Source of the DNA: JAJKIP01 sp037200685
GTDB taxonomy: Bacteria > Bacteroidota > Bacteroidia > Chitinophagales > Chitinophagaceae
Direction of reading: 5' to 3'
Length of the DNA stretch: 64,000 nucleotides
NCBI GenBank assembly: GCA_037200685.1
Contig: JBBCIG010000005.1
Span: forward strand, 124,001 to 188,000
The number at the start of each line of letters is the position of its first letter. Position 1 is the first letter of the stretch. The translations under genes and the position numbers were made by a program. Of this stretch, positions 9,437 to 18,261 are shown piece after piece. The notes beneath the pieces are model-generated. The model was not told the origin of the DNA, did no database searches, and worked only from the letters and a program-made list of their open reading frames with translations.

Positions 9437-9973
9437 CTACACTTTTATCTTTCCCTCCACAGAATCATCCAATGTTTTTCCAATAGCAGCGCCTACCAGC
9501 ATTTTAATAAATGCGACTGCATTTCCATGTACGGTATCCCAGTAATAACCTTCTTCGGGAATAATTTCAATTACAGAAATACGGGGATCATTTTTTCCTT
9601 CGGTGAACCATGCTTTATGAAGCGGTTCCCATAGTTCATCAATTTTATTTTTGTCTTCTGAAATAAAGGCATTGCCCTTAATAAATAAGAAATCAGAATG
9701 CGCTGAACCCTGGAAATACATTTTCACTTCAGGGTCGGCATCTATCTCTTTATTCTTATAGCTGTCATTAGCACTCAGGAACCATAAGTGACCGTCATCA
9801 TCTACTTTCTGCACACTCATTGGCCTTACCCCTTCGGACGGGCCTTCCGCACCACCTGTGCAAAAGAAGCAGGTATTTGCTTTTTTGACAAGTTCTTTTA
9901 ACTTTTCGACAGCTGCGACGTTCGTTAAATTCTCCCGGTTGTGTTCCGGCTGGTTTTTGTTGATACTGTCCAT
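9437..9973 (-). CDS. Pyridoxamine 5'-phosphate oxidase-like general stress protein (FMN split barrel)
   Basis: A 178-residue protein of the general stress protein 26 / PNPOx-like split-barrel family, which binds FMN or related cofactors as a dimer. Family features are HLWFLSANDSYKNKEI, VKMYFQGSAHSDFLFIKG, and the C-terminal PEEGYYWDTVHG segment followed by a hydrophobic helix. There is no signal peptide, so it should be cytoplasmic. Specific activity is unknown. It stands alone on the minus strand, with repeat DNA downstream and a 371-bp upstream gap. Confidence 0.88.
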   Translation of the reverse strand: MDSINKNQPEHNRENLTNVAAVEKLKELVKKANTCFFCTGGAEGPSEGVRPMSVQKVDDDGHLWFLSANDSYKNKEIDADPEVKMYFQGSAHSDFLFIKGNAFISEDKNKIDELWEPLHKAWFTEGKNDPRISVIEIIPEEGYYWDTVHGNAVAFIKMLVGAAIGKTLDDSVEGKIKV

Positions 9974-10344
9974 AATAAATTATTGTGGGTGAATTAATTT
10001 ATAGCAAGGGTTTCAACAAATGTGCCGGGATGAAATGCGGTAGATGAAAATATGAATGTGCAATACTTGTTGCGATCTTTCCCCAATGAATTTATTCTTT
10101 GGAGATCGTCAGTAAAAAAGGCCAAAGTATTTTACTGAAGTCTTTTTATTTGAGAACAAAATTCGGATTCGCTTGTTTGACCCGCTTTTATTATTGCATG
10201 ATCCCGATCTTACGAAAGTCAATAGTACGACTACCGGACTGAAAAGAAATTATCCTTCTTTTACTTTATCATTGCCATTTATAATATACAGTTTTAGTTT
10301 TTGATGATTAGCCTAAGTTTAATACATTCAACTTAAAATAATAT
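9974..10344. other. Intergenic stretch, 371 bp
   Basis: Divergent upstream region of the stress protein (minus) and the small membrane protein (plus). AT-rich, with no credible gene, RNA or strong hairpin seen. Promoters for both genes should lie here. Confidence 0.5.
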
Positions 10345-10626
10345 ATGATTATTGCAGGCTGGATATGCATAGCGCTCGAGATTTTACTTTTACTAATATG
10401 GGTTTACAGTATTTTCTTTACTACTAATGGAACCGATCCCGCTGGAAGAGGAACCGCCACGGTTTTTGTGATCGGTTTATGTATATACATTGCAGCGAGC
10501 ATTCTTTTATTACTCATGGGAAAAACATGGTCGGTAGTGCTTGTATTGGTTATGGCAGGCATACCCTTAGCTATTGTTTGCATCGGGCTAGGGAAAAAAT
10601 ACGGATCGCCAAAGAAAGAATATTAG
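10345..10626 (+). CDS. Small three-helix membrane protein, unknown function
   Basis: A 93-residue protein with three hydrophobic segments (about residues 3-25, 38-59 and 63-84) and a short Lys-rich tail (KKYGSPKKEY). I do not recognise a family. The ATG follows an AT-rich leader. The gene is followed after about 10 bp by a strong terminator, which supports its being a real, independently transcribed gene. Function unknown; inner membrane location inferred. Confidence 0.7.
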   Translation: MIIAGWICIALEILLLLIWVYSIFFTTNGTDPAGRGTATVFVIGLCIYIAASILLLLMGKTWSVVLVLVMAGIPLAIVCIGLGKKYGSPKKEY

Positions 10627-10635
10627 CTAATTATA

Positions 10636-10668
10636 AAAAGCCGGAACAAACTTGTTCCGGCTTTTTTA
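10636..10668 (+). terminator. Intrinsic terminator
   Basis: The stem AAGCCGGAACAA/TTGTTCCGGCTT (12 bp, 2-nt loop) is followed by a T-run. It sits directly after the small membrane gene. The A-run on the other side means it could also serve the minus-strand gene ending at 10689. Confidence 0.9.
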
Positions 10669-10688
10669 TTAAAGAAAGATGTCTTTAG

Positions 10689-11522
10689 TTATTTGACAGA
10701 TCCTGCAGCATTTACCAATACTACATTGGATAAAACAGCTGTATCTGTTTTATCGGGCAGGTGCGAACAAAAACCGATGCCAACATAAAAAGGCCCGTCA
10801 ATTTTTAACTTAATGGGTGCGCCAAACTGGTGCATCGGTTCACCATCCATACTGACAAAGAGCGAAAAATAATCGCCTTTCTTTTCAATGCCGATACGTT
10901 TTGCATGCGCTATAACAAGTGCATCAGGTGAGGTGCCACCCGGAAGGCCGCCGCGGCTGCCGATACGATATTCCATATCCTTCACTCTTTCACCTTTTTC
11001 AGGCCGCCATGCTAAATGCATCATGCCGGCCCCGTGTAATGCAACAAGCGCTTGTTTTGAATCATCATCCAAACTTTGACGGATGACAAGAACCGCTTTG
11101 CGGTCACCGAAACCCGATGTATCGGGATAATCAATATCGGCGGCTAATGACACGTTGCCTGACATTTTTTTCCAGAGAAAACGAAATTCATCACGCACAT
11201 ACCAAACATTGTAGCCTGCGGAAACAATTGTATATTTTTTTGTAGCAGGATCATAACTGGAACTGCCGGGAACCAATGGGGCGCCAACATCGGACTGACC
11301 TTGAAAAATTCCAATCGGCGTTAATGATGTTTTAGCCGGGCGATGAAAATCCGTAGGAGGTGATACCTGCTTATGCGTGGCAGATGCAGGTAACGCCCAA
11401 TCAGGAATTTCAAGTTTTGTGTCTGTGGTGGTGGTTTGCGAAGAAACCAAATGGGGTGCCGCAACCAGCAGGAGAGCGGGTAGCAAAACTCTCGTGATTT
11501 TTTTTATCATATAGCTATTCAT
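10689..11522 (-). CDS. Exported jelly-roll (concanavalin-like) protein, 'TolR-like' misnamed family
   Basis: A 277-residue protein with a signal peptide (hydrophobic LLPALLLVAAPHLV, cleavage near SSQ). The body has the pattern of a secreted beta-sandwich family that databases often mislabel as a biopolymer transporter: GIFQGQSDVGAP, NVWYVRDEFRFLWKK, SGNVSLAADIDY, a repeated 'DGPFYVGIGFCSH' strand and a terminal FSNV-like strand (VLSNVVLVN). DUF1349-like domains have a similar fold. The role may be carbohydrate or cell-surface binding, but this is inferred. Two in-frame ATGs (11522, 11510) are both possible starts. Confidence 0.75.
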   Translation of the reverse strand: MNSYMIKKITRVLLPALLLVAAPHLVSSQTTTTDTKLEIPDWALPASATHKQVSPPTDFHRPAKTSLTPIGIFQGQSDVGAPLVPGSSSYDPATKKYTIVSAGYNVWYVRDEFRFLWKKMSGNVSLAADIDYPDTSGFGDRKAVLVIRQSLDDDSKQALVALHGAGMMHLAWRPEKGERVKDMEYRIGSRGGLPGGTSPDALVIAHAKRIGIEKKGDYFSLFVSMDGEPMHQFGAPIKLKIDGPFYVGIGFCSHLPDKTDTAVLSNVVLVNAAGSVK

Positions 11523-11618
11523 TTAGATTTTTGATGCGCAACAAATGTAGATAGTATTTTGCAACCGGAGTTAAAGTAAGTATAGTTTTGAAGACAAATT
11601 TAGTACTGCAGCCTTATT

Positions 11619-11722
11619 TGCTGAGTAAAGAACAGGAAGATGAACGGAGCGTCGTCCCGATATACACCGGGATTTCGTTTTACTCAACAAGGGAGGATGC
11701 TGGTAGCAATGCAGCCGGGTTA
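11619..11722. repeat. Interspersed hairpin repeat C, copy 1
   Basis: In the gap between two minus-strand genes. GAGTAAA (11623) pairs with TTTACTC (11679), enclosing the hairpin TCCCGATATACACCGGGA (11655-11672). The tail GGATGCTGGTAGCAATGCAG resembles the end of the segment at 16376-16506, and the hairpin matches one at 42097. This looks like a dispersed non-coding repeat family. Confidence 0.6.
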
Positions 11723-11756
11723 ATTAAAAAATGAAACAATAACTCGATCGCTGCTT

Positions 11757-12797
11757 TTATTTAGATTTTGAAAAAACACTTGCTTCTTTATCTAAGTCTG
11801 CGGCACCAGGGATGTTTCCATCATTCAATATTATTTTATAACGGAACGTTGCTGATTTGCCGGCATCAATTGAAAAATTCAATTTGTCTTTGCCACCGCT
11901 TAATGCTTCCTGGCCAAGAGTATTTGCTGCGAATAATCCATAGCCACGGGCATGCCAGTAAGTGGGATAACCGGGATTGGATGGATAATCAATGATTGCA
12001 ATAGAGACAGGCGTTCCATTTTTCTTTCCATACATAAGGCACCATTTTCCTCTTGTACCCCAGGCATCGTTTCCGGTTTTGCCTTCACTGGTAAGAAAAT
12101 TTCCGGTGACGCCTTCATTATTCAATGTAGGTACTGCTGTCGGGTTTCCCTGGGCATCCGTAAATATTTCTGGTTTATCGGTTGGTATTTCCAGTTCACG
12201 GCATACACGGATTCCCAACGTACCTTCTTTATTATCCTTGAGATTTACTTTTTCTTTTTGTGCAGTGAGAACGGAGCTGCGTTCGATGGTCCGTGTTCCT
12301 GCTTTCCCACTTATTATAAATGTGGTTACTTCCTTTAATAAAATGTTTCCTTTATAATCAACCCAGTCAGCGGCAACAACCAATGTTCCTTTATCCTTTC
12401 CATCTTCTGCTTTAATGATTTGCTGGTGGCGGATACTTCCATATTTAGGTTTGTCCACTTCTTTTATCGCATACGAATTATTCCAGAAGTCAAGGCCGTT
12501 CACATCTCCGTAATTAAACCACAAACCGATATGGTGAGGATGATCGGTTCTTTCATTGGGACGTGGGTTCAATGGAAAGCCGCGGGTCAGCGTAATATCG
12601 GAAGAAGTAATAAGTGGATATAAAACGGGCTTATCTATATTATCTGTATAGAGGTAAGAAGTAAACAATTTTCCTCCTACCATAATATCTATCTTTTTCT
12701 CCTGTTCTTTTTTTATAAACTTAACGTTGTCCTGCGAGTTGGCAGTTGAAAAAAAGAATAGACTTGTGACCAGGATACTATAACTTAAAATGCTCAT
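11757..12797 (-). CDS. Exported DUF6807 / PmoA-like family protein
   Basis: A 346-residue secreted protein. The start is taken at the ATG at 12797 (MSILSYSILV); the seven codons before it begin with TTG. The signal peptide ends near FSTANSQ. Family landmarks are RGFPLNPRPNERTDHPHHIG, GLWFNYGDVNGLDFWN, a central GTLGIRVCRELEIP and PGYPTYWHARGYGLFAANTLG. Many members are called 'PmoA' although they have nothing to do with methane oxidation; they occur in polysaccharide and sugar-metabolism contexts. Biochemical role unknown. The His pair in DHPHHIG could bind metal (inference). Confidence 0.85.
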   Translation of the reverse strand: MSILSYSILVTSLFFFSTANSQDNVKFIKKEQEKKIDIMVGGKLFTSYLYTDNIDKPVLYPLITSSDITLTRGFPLNPRPNERTDHPHHIGLWFNYGDVNGLDFWNNSYAIKEVDKPKYGSIRHQQIIKAEDGKDKGTLVVAADWVDYKGNILLKEVTTFIISGKAGTRTIERSSVLTAQKEKVNLKDNKEGTLGIRVCRELEIPTDKPEIFTDAQGNPTAVPTLNNEGVTGNFLTSEGKTGNDAWGTRGKWCLMYGKKNGTPVSIAIIDYPSNPGYPTYWHARGYGLFAANTLGQEALSGGKDKLNFSIDAGKSATFRYKIILNDGNIPGAADLDKEASVFSKSK

Positions 12798-12970
12798 CGT
12801 TATTTTTTTATAAGGCAAGTCTTCAAAATTGAAGGAGCAATAAATTTACAACAGCCTTATATATTTTGCTGATATTTTACCGAGAACGATTGCGGTAAAG
12901 TAGAATGATGCCCGTTACGCTTTGATATGGTACAATGGAGGGAGATATTTGAATGTAAAAATTGTGCAGA

Positions 12971-13201
12971 TCAGCTACGTCTTCTTTTTGTCTTGACCGG
13001 TTGTACAGAAGATTGCAATAATTGATACAACAGGCAAACTCCACCAATGGCAATAGAGACAAGACCTACTTTAAGAAAGTTAGAGTAAGAATAATTAATA
13101 TATTTTAAAAACAAACTGAATAGAAAAAAGGAGAAGCCGGTAACCAGAAAGAGGCCGGGCCAGGGAAATTTTTCTTGTTCTTTTACATCAAAGTCTTTCA
13201 C
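12971..13201 (-). CDS. Small two-helix membrane protein, unknown
   Basis: A 76-residue protein starting at GTG (13201). A soluble N-terminus (MKDFDVKEQEKF) is followed by two hydrophobic helices (about 14-35 and 43-62) and a basic tail (KTKRRRS) that should stay in the cytoplasm. Family not recognised. It is the last of a minus-strand series after katE, SemiSWEET and the acidic protein, separated from the acidic protein by 116 bp, so it may have its own promoter. Confidence 0.6.
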   Translation of the reverse strand: MKDFDVKEQEKFPWPGLFLVTGFSFFLFSLFLKYINYSYSNFLKVGLVSIAIGGVCLLYQLLQSSVQPVKTKRRRS

Positions 13202-13317
13202 AGGGTATTATTTCCTGTAAAACGGATAAATTCTCCGTTGTATTTTTCAATGAAGCATGTATTTTGCTAATTAGTAGAATACACTTATCCCTCAATAGGA
13301 TTAAAAACTAATTATAT

Positions 13318-13605
13318 TTATGCCTGGTCTTCTTCAAGGTTTTCATGGTTATCTCCACCGAGACTGTAATAGTTATTTTCTTCATCTTCTTCCCCGATAT
13401 CTTCATCTTTGTCATCAAGTTCTGAACCGGGTACATCAAGGTCATTTCCCGCTATTTTATCCTGTTTTTTCTGTTCTTCTTTTGCAAATTCTTCATCTTC
13501 TTTTAAAGGTTCTTTCTCTTCTTTATTATAAATGTCTTCACTCGCAGGATACTGCGGGTAACCCGGGAATTTTTCATCGTCGGGTTTATTTTCTTTTTTA
13601 GCCAT
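13318..13605 (-). CDS. Acidic low-complexity protein conserved in Bacteroidota
   Basis: A 95-residue, very acidic, probably disordered cytoplasmic protein. It has the pattern I associate with a conserved Bacteroidota hypothetical family: FPGYPQYPASEDIYNKEE near the N-terminus, LDVPGSELDDKDEDIGEEDE, then NNYYSLGGDNHENLEED. Function unknown. It sits 70 bp downstream of the SemiSWEET gene and probably in the katE transcript, suggesting a link with stress or stationary phase (inference). Confidence 0.8.
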   Translation of the reverse strand: MAKKENKPDDEKFPGYPQYPASEDIYNKEEKEPLKEDEEFAKEEQKKQDKIAGNDLDVPGSELDDKDEDIGEEDEENNYYSLGGDNHENLEEDQA

Positions 13606-13675
13606 AAAATTTGTATTAGTTATAAATTATCATGCAATAGCAGTGCCGGAATATCTTTTACTCTTTTACGTGAAG

Positions 13676-13939
13676 CTATCCTTTTTTATATTTTACAGAA
13701 AAGAAAATAATAACAAGGTTCACGAGAAAGGAAAAACTATTAAAGATAATGATCAGGATATCTTCTTTCAGCACACCATACCATGCCCAGCCACCGATAC
13801 CGGTCATCAGGACAAATAACATCACATAAGAAATGTCATCTGCTTTCTTTTCTTTGATGATCTTGAATAATTGTGGCAGCATCGACACGGATGTTAAAAT
13901 ACCCGCACCAATGCCAACATACTGGCTGATGTCACTCAT
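13676..13939 (-). CDS. SemiSWEET sugar transporter (PQ-loop, MtN3 family)
   Basis: An 87-residue, three-helix protein with the SWEET/PQ-loop signature (SMLPQLFKIIKEKKADDIS, Pro-Gln near residues 22-23) and helices at about 5-25, 37-58 and 63-82. SemiSWEETs work as homodimers moving sugars down a gradient across the inner membrane. The length is typical. Its ATG lies 3 bp after the katE stop, so it is almost certainly translated from the same message. Sugar specificity unknown. Confidence 0.9.
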   Translation of the reverse strand: MSDISQYVGIGAGILTSVSMLPQLFKIIKEKKADDISYVMLFVLMTGIGGWAWYGVLKEDILIIIFNSFSFLVNLVIIFFSVKYKKG

Positions 13940-13942
13940 AGT

Positions 13943-16105
13943 TTAGGCAGGTACAAGTTTCATTGTTTCTCTTTCCCAAAAACGGTGTTGTGCGATCGCA
14001 TCTATAAAAAGCTTGCTCAAGGACTTGTTCTTTGTCGGGTAAACAAAACCCGGCAGTTCTTTATTCTCTTCCAGCAAACTGCCAACACTTGTCTTGGCGA
14101 TAAAAGCTTCCGCATCGATATCAACCGCTATCGCCTTACAATGTTTGTAAGCCTGGTCTACAAAATGGATTGCATCCGCTTCATTCGACAACGTAGCGAT
14201 ACTATCCTTTCCACCGGGTACATAAACTGCATCATATAATACGGAAGCAACAGTGCGAAGGTTCTTGTCAACTTTGATCGTTACCCCTTTGCCTGCATTC
14301 AGCTCACCCAATTTTGGTGCAATGATCTCAACCACGGCTCCAGCATCCATTAATGCTTTTTTCATTTGATTTACTGAACTTCCATTTACGCCATTCGCTG
14401 CGAGTATCGCTATCTTTCTTGTTGCGATGGAATCTTTAGGCGTATTGACCATACTCAATGCATCAGAACTTTCAAGACCCTGGTCGACCATTTTTGGTTG
14501 AAACTTCGCCGGGTTCCCATCTGCAGGGATACTATGATTGATAGGTTGTCCTGGTTTTTTTGGAACAGCCAATCCAAGTTCATCGGCTACGTTTTTAGCA
14601 AGAGTAGCATCTACCTGGTTCAGCAGGCCCAGCATTCTTATTCTTATTTCAACACTTTCTACTTTACTTAATTCAAACCGCAAAGCATCCGTGAGGTGGT
14701 TCTTCTCCGGTTCGGATTGACTATTAAAAAATAATTTGGCCTGGCTAAAATGATCAAAGAAACTCTGGCTTCTTGCCCTTACCTTTTTTGCATCGATCCT
14801 TTCTGCATGAGAAGTAAAACCGCCTTCCGCCGCTTTTGCCTGAAACGGACAACCGCCGCCTAAACTATTCGGGCTATAACTGGTGCGGTCTTTATTAATT
14901 TGTTGGCGCATGAGGCCATCACGCTGGTTATTATGTACGGTATTGATAGACCGGTTAATAGGAATTTCATGAAAATTCGAGCCGCCTAACCTTGACAGTT
15001 GTGTATCCGTGTAAGAAAATAAGCGTCCTTGTAATAAAGGATCGTTAGTGAAATCGATACCGGGCACCAAATGACCGGGATGGAATGCGACTTGTTCGGT
15101 CTCTGCGAAAAAATTATCCGGATTGCGGTCGAGTGTCAATTTGCCGATTCGTTGAACCGGTACCAATTCTTCCGGTATCAGTTTAGTAGGATCAAGCAGG
15201 TCAAAAGGAAACTTATGTTCATCTTTTTCATCAACTACTTGTATTCCTAATTCCCATTCCGGGAAAGCGCCTGCTTCAATCGCATCATACAAATCACGGC
15301 GATGAAAGTCCGGATCTTTCCCGGAAATGATCGTTGCCTCATCCCAGGCTACTGAATGTACACCGAGCAAAGGTTTCCAATGAAATTTTACAAAGAAGGA
15401 GCGTCCCTGTTCATTGATGAACCGGAATGTATGAACACCAAATCCTTCCATCATGCGATAACTTCTTGGAATGGCACGGTCGCTCATCACCCACATGATC
15501 ATGTGCATGGATTCCGGCATCAATGAAATAAAATCCCAGAATGTATCATGCGCAGATGCAGCCTGCGGTATTTCGTTATTCGGCTCCGGCTTTACGGCAT
15601 GTATCAGGTCAGGGAATTTGATCGCATCCTGTATAAAGAATACAGGCATATTATTACCAACAAGATCATAATTACCTTCTTCTGTATAAAATTTAACGGA
15701 GAAACCACGAACATCCCGGGCAAGATCTGTAGAGCCTCTTGATCCTGCCACTGTGGAGAAGCGAACGAATACAGGTGTTCTTCTTTTTGGATCATTTAAA
15801 AATCCGGCCTTGGTATATTTTGCCATGGGCTCATACACCTGGAAGAAACCATGTGCAGCCGCACCACGAGCATGCACTATCCTTTCGGGGATACGTTCAT
15901 GATCAAAGTGAGTAATTTTTTCCCGGAGAATAAAATCTTCTAACAGCGTTGCGCCCCGTTCACCTGCCTTTAAAGAGTTCTGATCATCATTGATCTTTAA
16001 CCCCTGGTCGGTGGTCATGAATTCATTGACACTTGTCTCTGTATTAGGTGCGAGGTCAGCTGCTTTTGCATTTGTGTTTGCAGGTGATTTCTTTTTGGTG
16101 GCCAT
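13943..16105 (-). CDS. katE: Large-subunit catalase (HPII type) with C-terminal DJ-1/PfpI-like domain
   Basis: Haem catalase of clade 2 that breaks down hydrogen peroxide in the cytoplasm. The length of 720 residues matches large-subunit enzymes. The distal catalytic His is in RIVHARG (His78), the Asn in LVGNNMPVFF, and the proximal haem ligand Tyr in RLFSYTDTQLSRLGG (about residue 364). A flavodoxin-like C-terminal domain follows from about residue 560 (RKIAILAANGVNG, AVYVPGGKDS), as in E. coli KatE. The N-terminal 30 residues are low-complexity. It heads an operon with SemiSWEET and two small genes. Confidence 0.97.
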   Translation of the reverse strand: MATKKKSPANTNAKAADLAPNTETSVNEFMTTDQGLKINDDQNSLKAGERGATLLEDFILREKITHFDHERIPERIVHARGAAAHGFFQVYEPMAKYTKAGFLNDPKRRTPVFVRFSTVAGSRGSTDLARDVRGFSVKFYTEEGNYDLVGNNMPVFFIQDAIKFPDLIHAVKPEPNNEIPQAASAHDTFWDFISLMPESMHMIMWVMSDRAIPRSYRMMEGFGVHTFRFINEQGRSFFVKFHWKPLLGVHSVAWDEATIISGKDPDFHRRDLYDAIEAGAFPEWELGIQVVDEKDEHKFPFDLLDPTKLIPEELVPVQRIGKLTLDRNPDNFFAETEQVAFHPGHLVPGIDFTNDPLLQGRLFSYTDTQLSRLGGSNFHEIPINRSINTVHNNQRDGLMRQQINKDRTSYSPNSLGGGCPFQAKAAEGGFTSHAERIDAKKVRARSQSFFDHFSQAKLFFNSQSEPEKNHLTDALRFELSKVESVEIRIRMLGLLNQVDATLAKNVADELGLAVPKKPGQPINHSIPADGNPAKFQPKMVDQGLESSDALSMVNTPKDSIATRKIAILAANGVNGSSVNQMKKALMDAGAVVEIIAPKLGELNAGKGVTIKVDKNLRTVASVLYDAVYVPGGKDSIATLSNEADAIHFVDQAYKHCKAIAVDIDAEAFIAKTSVGSLLEENKELPGFVYPTKNKSLSKLFIDAIAQHRFWERETMKLVPA

Positions 16106-16647
16106 AAATTGGTTTTCTTAAAGATTGAAATAAGTATGCCAGAAAAAATGACGTCATATTTTTTTAATACTCATTTAGTGAAAATATTATACTGCTTAAG
16201 CATGTTTTGTTTAACCGTTCGCCGATGTTGGTTTTGGCAACTTTGAGTGACTTTTATTGTATGATACGTGAAGGTCTTGTGCTTGCAAAAACACCAACAA
16301 ATGAATTAAGTATTCCAGAAATAGCCTTAAGGCACCCCCGCATGCAGGCATCTTCGCAAATGCCGATACTTCGGCGTGATCAGTAAAGAACAGAATTCCC
16401 CATACTAATCGGGATGATGCATATATGCCGGATAGAATTAACGCAATAGAAGAGCGGCGCAATGAAACTGATAATCTACAGGATGCTGCGTATAGCAATA
16501 CAGTTGGTAGTAAAATAATTTCATTGCGAGTTACGATGCCAACCCCTTAGCAGCCTATGCAAGTTATATCTATGATGATTTCATTCATTATTGTAGATCA
16601 GCTAATAAGAGCAACTGCTTTAAATATTTTTATGGCATTGTTCCGTT
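16106..16647. other. Intergenic stretch with hairpin repeat C, copy 2
   Basis: A 542-bp gap between katE and the pseudo-receiver gene. It should contain the katE promoter near 16110-16200. About 16376-16506 resembles repeat C at 11619: it shares AGTAAAGAACAG at the start and a GGATGCTG...TAGCAAT.CAG end, but the inner hairpin is degraded. A 95-codon open frame crosses it but is not protein-like. No RNA gene seen. Confidence 0.5.
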
Positions 16648-17004
16648 TTACATCGCTTGTTTATACCGGCCCAGCATTTCTTTTACTAAAACAGGATTAA
16701 ACGGCTTTGCGAGATAATCCAGTTCAATCAATCTTGCCGCAATTCTATTTTCGGGAGTATCATTTATCGTCATTATTAAACAAACGCCCGATCCGATAGC
16801 AAAGTCAAGAAATTCAAAAGCGCCAGGTAATTCAAGATTAAAGATGACCAATTCGTGATTATGGTCCTTTAATAAGGTCATTGCGATGTCCATAGACTGA
16901 ACGGTCTCAATAGTAGTTGCCTGAATGGTATCTTTTTTAATAAGCCGGATCAATTCGCCGGACGAAATCAGCTCGTCCTCGACGATAAGAATTTTCGTTA
17001 TCAT
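16648..17004 (-). CDS. Receiver-only (CheY-like) protein with Asn at the phospho-acceptor site
   Basis: A 118-residue protein consisting only of a receiver fold. The acidic pocket (VEDE, residues 8-11), the switch Thr (MTIND, Thr79) and the conserved Lys (AKPFNP, Lys100) are kept. The phospho-acceptor position is Asn56 (ELVIFNLELPG instead of the usual ..D...PG), encoded by AAT. It therefore probably cannot be phosphorylated in the ordinary way and may act as a constitutive or partner-binding pseudo-receiver. There is no output domain. It is divergent from the LuxR-type regulator, and its upstream DNA carries a copy of element A facing it. Confidence 0.88.
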   Translation of the reverse strand: MITKILIVEDELISSGELIRLIKKDTIQATTIETVQSMDIAMTLLKDHNHELVIFNLELPGAFEFLDFAIGSGVCLIMTINDTPENRIAARLIELDYLAKPFNPVLVKEMLGRYKQAM

Positions 17005-17025
17005 TGGTTTAACTTATTCAGACAC

Positions 17026-17095
17026 AAAAGTATCTGCGAGTTTTAGGGCTATTCCTAGAATTGTATCCAAATTCTCTAGAATTATTTCGATTGTT
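17026..17095 (-). promoter_or_regulatory. Element A-like site facing the pseudo-receiver gene
   Basis: Read on the minus strand it has GAAATAATTCTA, then TTTGGATA, then ATTCTAGGAAT, matching the order and spacing of element A copies in front of secreted-protein genes (compare 46360). It lies 22-91 bp upstream of the start at 17004. The rest of the 333-bp divergent gap shows nothing else clear. Confidence 0.5.
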
Positions 17096-17337
17096 TATGG
17101 CCTACTTTTTTGTCATTTGGATTTATTCCCCAAAGCACTATATTTTTTTGCTGCTGCTGTGATTTTTCCAAATGAGTAAGACTTGTTCTCGACCTTTCTA
17201 TTTGCAGAATTTAAATGATTTTCGATGTTTGCTAGATTATTTTCTATGGCGATATCAAAATATGTAGTATAAATTTGCATATAGAACCAGATTAATTGTA
17301 TTTCCTAATGTCCTTTACTAAATAACCATTAAACTCT

Positions 17338-17976
17338 ATGACTGAAACCAAGCCAATTACAATGGTCATTGCCGATGATCATTCCATCATCCGGGTAGGA
17401 ATAAAACTATTATTCCGGGCAAACCCGCTCATTACCATCTACGAAGCATCGAACGGCGACGAACTTTTTGAACAAATAAAAAAGTATTCTCCCGATATCG
17501 TACTACTTGATATTAACATGCCCAATACCAATTCGCAGACGCTTTTACAAACTATCTTAACCATTAAGCCCCAGTTGAGTGTGCTTGTTTTCTCTGTAAA
17601 TAAGGAGGAAATTTATGGCAAGCTGTACCTGAAGCTCGGTGCGAGAGGTTACTTACAAAAAGATGCACCGCCAGAGGATATCGTTAAAGCTGTCGACTGC
17701 ATACTGGCGGGGAATGTGTATATACGCAAAGACAAACAGGATATGTATCTCGGTGGCGTAGGCGCCCGTGAATTCTCTCCTTATTTTGTTTTGAGCAAGA
17801 AAGAGATGGAAGTGCTTCCGTATTTGTCAAGTGGGGATTCAGTAATGAATATTGCAAGGAGCCTTAACCTGAGCCCATCAACCATCGGTACCCATAAATC
17901 AAATATCTTCTCAAAGCTTCATATTACTAATATTATCGAGCTAAAAGAGCTGATTGCGCTGCATCCACTGTCCTGA
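17338..17976 (+). CDS. NarL/LuxR-family response regulator
   Basis: A 212-residue DNA-binding response regulator. Receiver domain at residues 7-125, with the acidic pair Asp13-Asp14, phospho-acceptor Asp58 (DIVLLDINMP) and conserved Lys in LQKDAPP. A LuxR-type helix-turn-helix is at about 148-207 (LSKKEMEVLPYL, IARSLNLSPSTIGTHKSNIF). It lies 285 bp upstream of the sensor kinase gene, its likely partner. It is the nearest DNA-binding regulator to the block of secreted-protein genes and so a candidate to bind element A (inference). Confidence 0.95.
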   Translation: MTETKPITMVIADDHSIIRVGIKLLFRANPLITIYEASNGDELFEQIKKYSPDIVLLDINMPNTNSQTLLQTILTIKPQLSVLVFSVNKEEIYGKLYLKLGARGYLQKDAPPEDIVKAVDCILAGNVYIRKDKQDMYLGGVGAREFSPYFVLSKKEMEVLPYLSSGDSVMNIARSLNLSPSTIGTHKSNIFSKLHITNIIELKELIALHPLS

Positions 17977-18261
17977 TAGTAGTAATGTTGAGCCAGTAAT
18001 TGCGAAATATTTAATCACAACCTATGAACGAACGTAGATTTATCCATGCGGTAAACAGCCGTACCTTATTCATATTTGATGTATTTTCGGAAAACAGTAA
18101 GTTTTCGGAATATACAGACTATATACTTCTGTCTTATTCGGCGTTTTCAGGCAAGCGATCTGGAAAGCCGGGTACACAAGGCAGAATGATAATACATCGC
18201 GGAGTTCTTTCTATTTCTGCTGGCCTTTGAATCACCGTTGTATACCAGTAAACATTAAGCT

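Noticed and set aside
16211..16498. 95-codon minus-strand open frame between katE and the pseudo-receiver
   Set aside because: Runs through a degenerate copy of repeat C and has no recognisable protein features.
16648..17004. Reading the Asn56 receiver as a sequencing error for Asp
   Set aside because: AAT versus GAT is a single base, so an error is possible, but the rest of the pocket is also atypical (Phe before the site), which favours a real divergent receiver.
18024..18230. 68-codon open frame between the LuxR-type regulator and the sensor kinase
   Set aside because: ATG present, but no family, no ribosome site and no domain-like pattern; a chance frame in a 285-bp gap is more likely.
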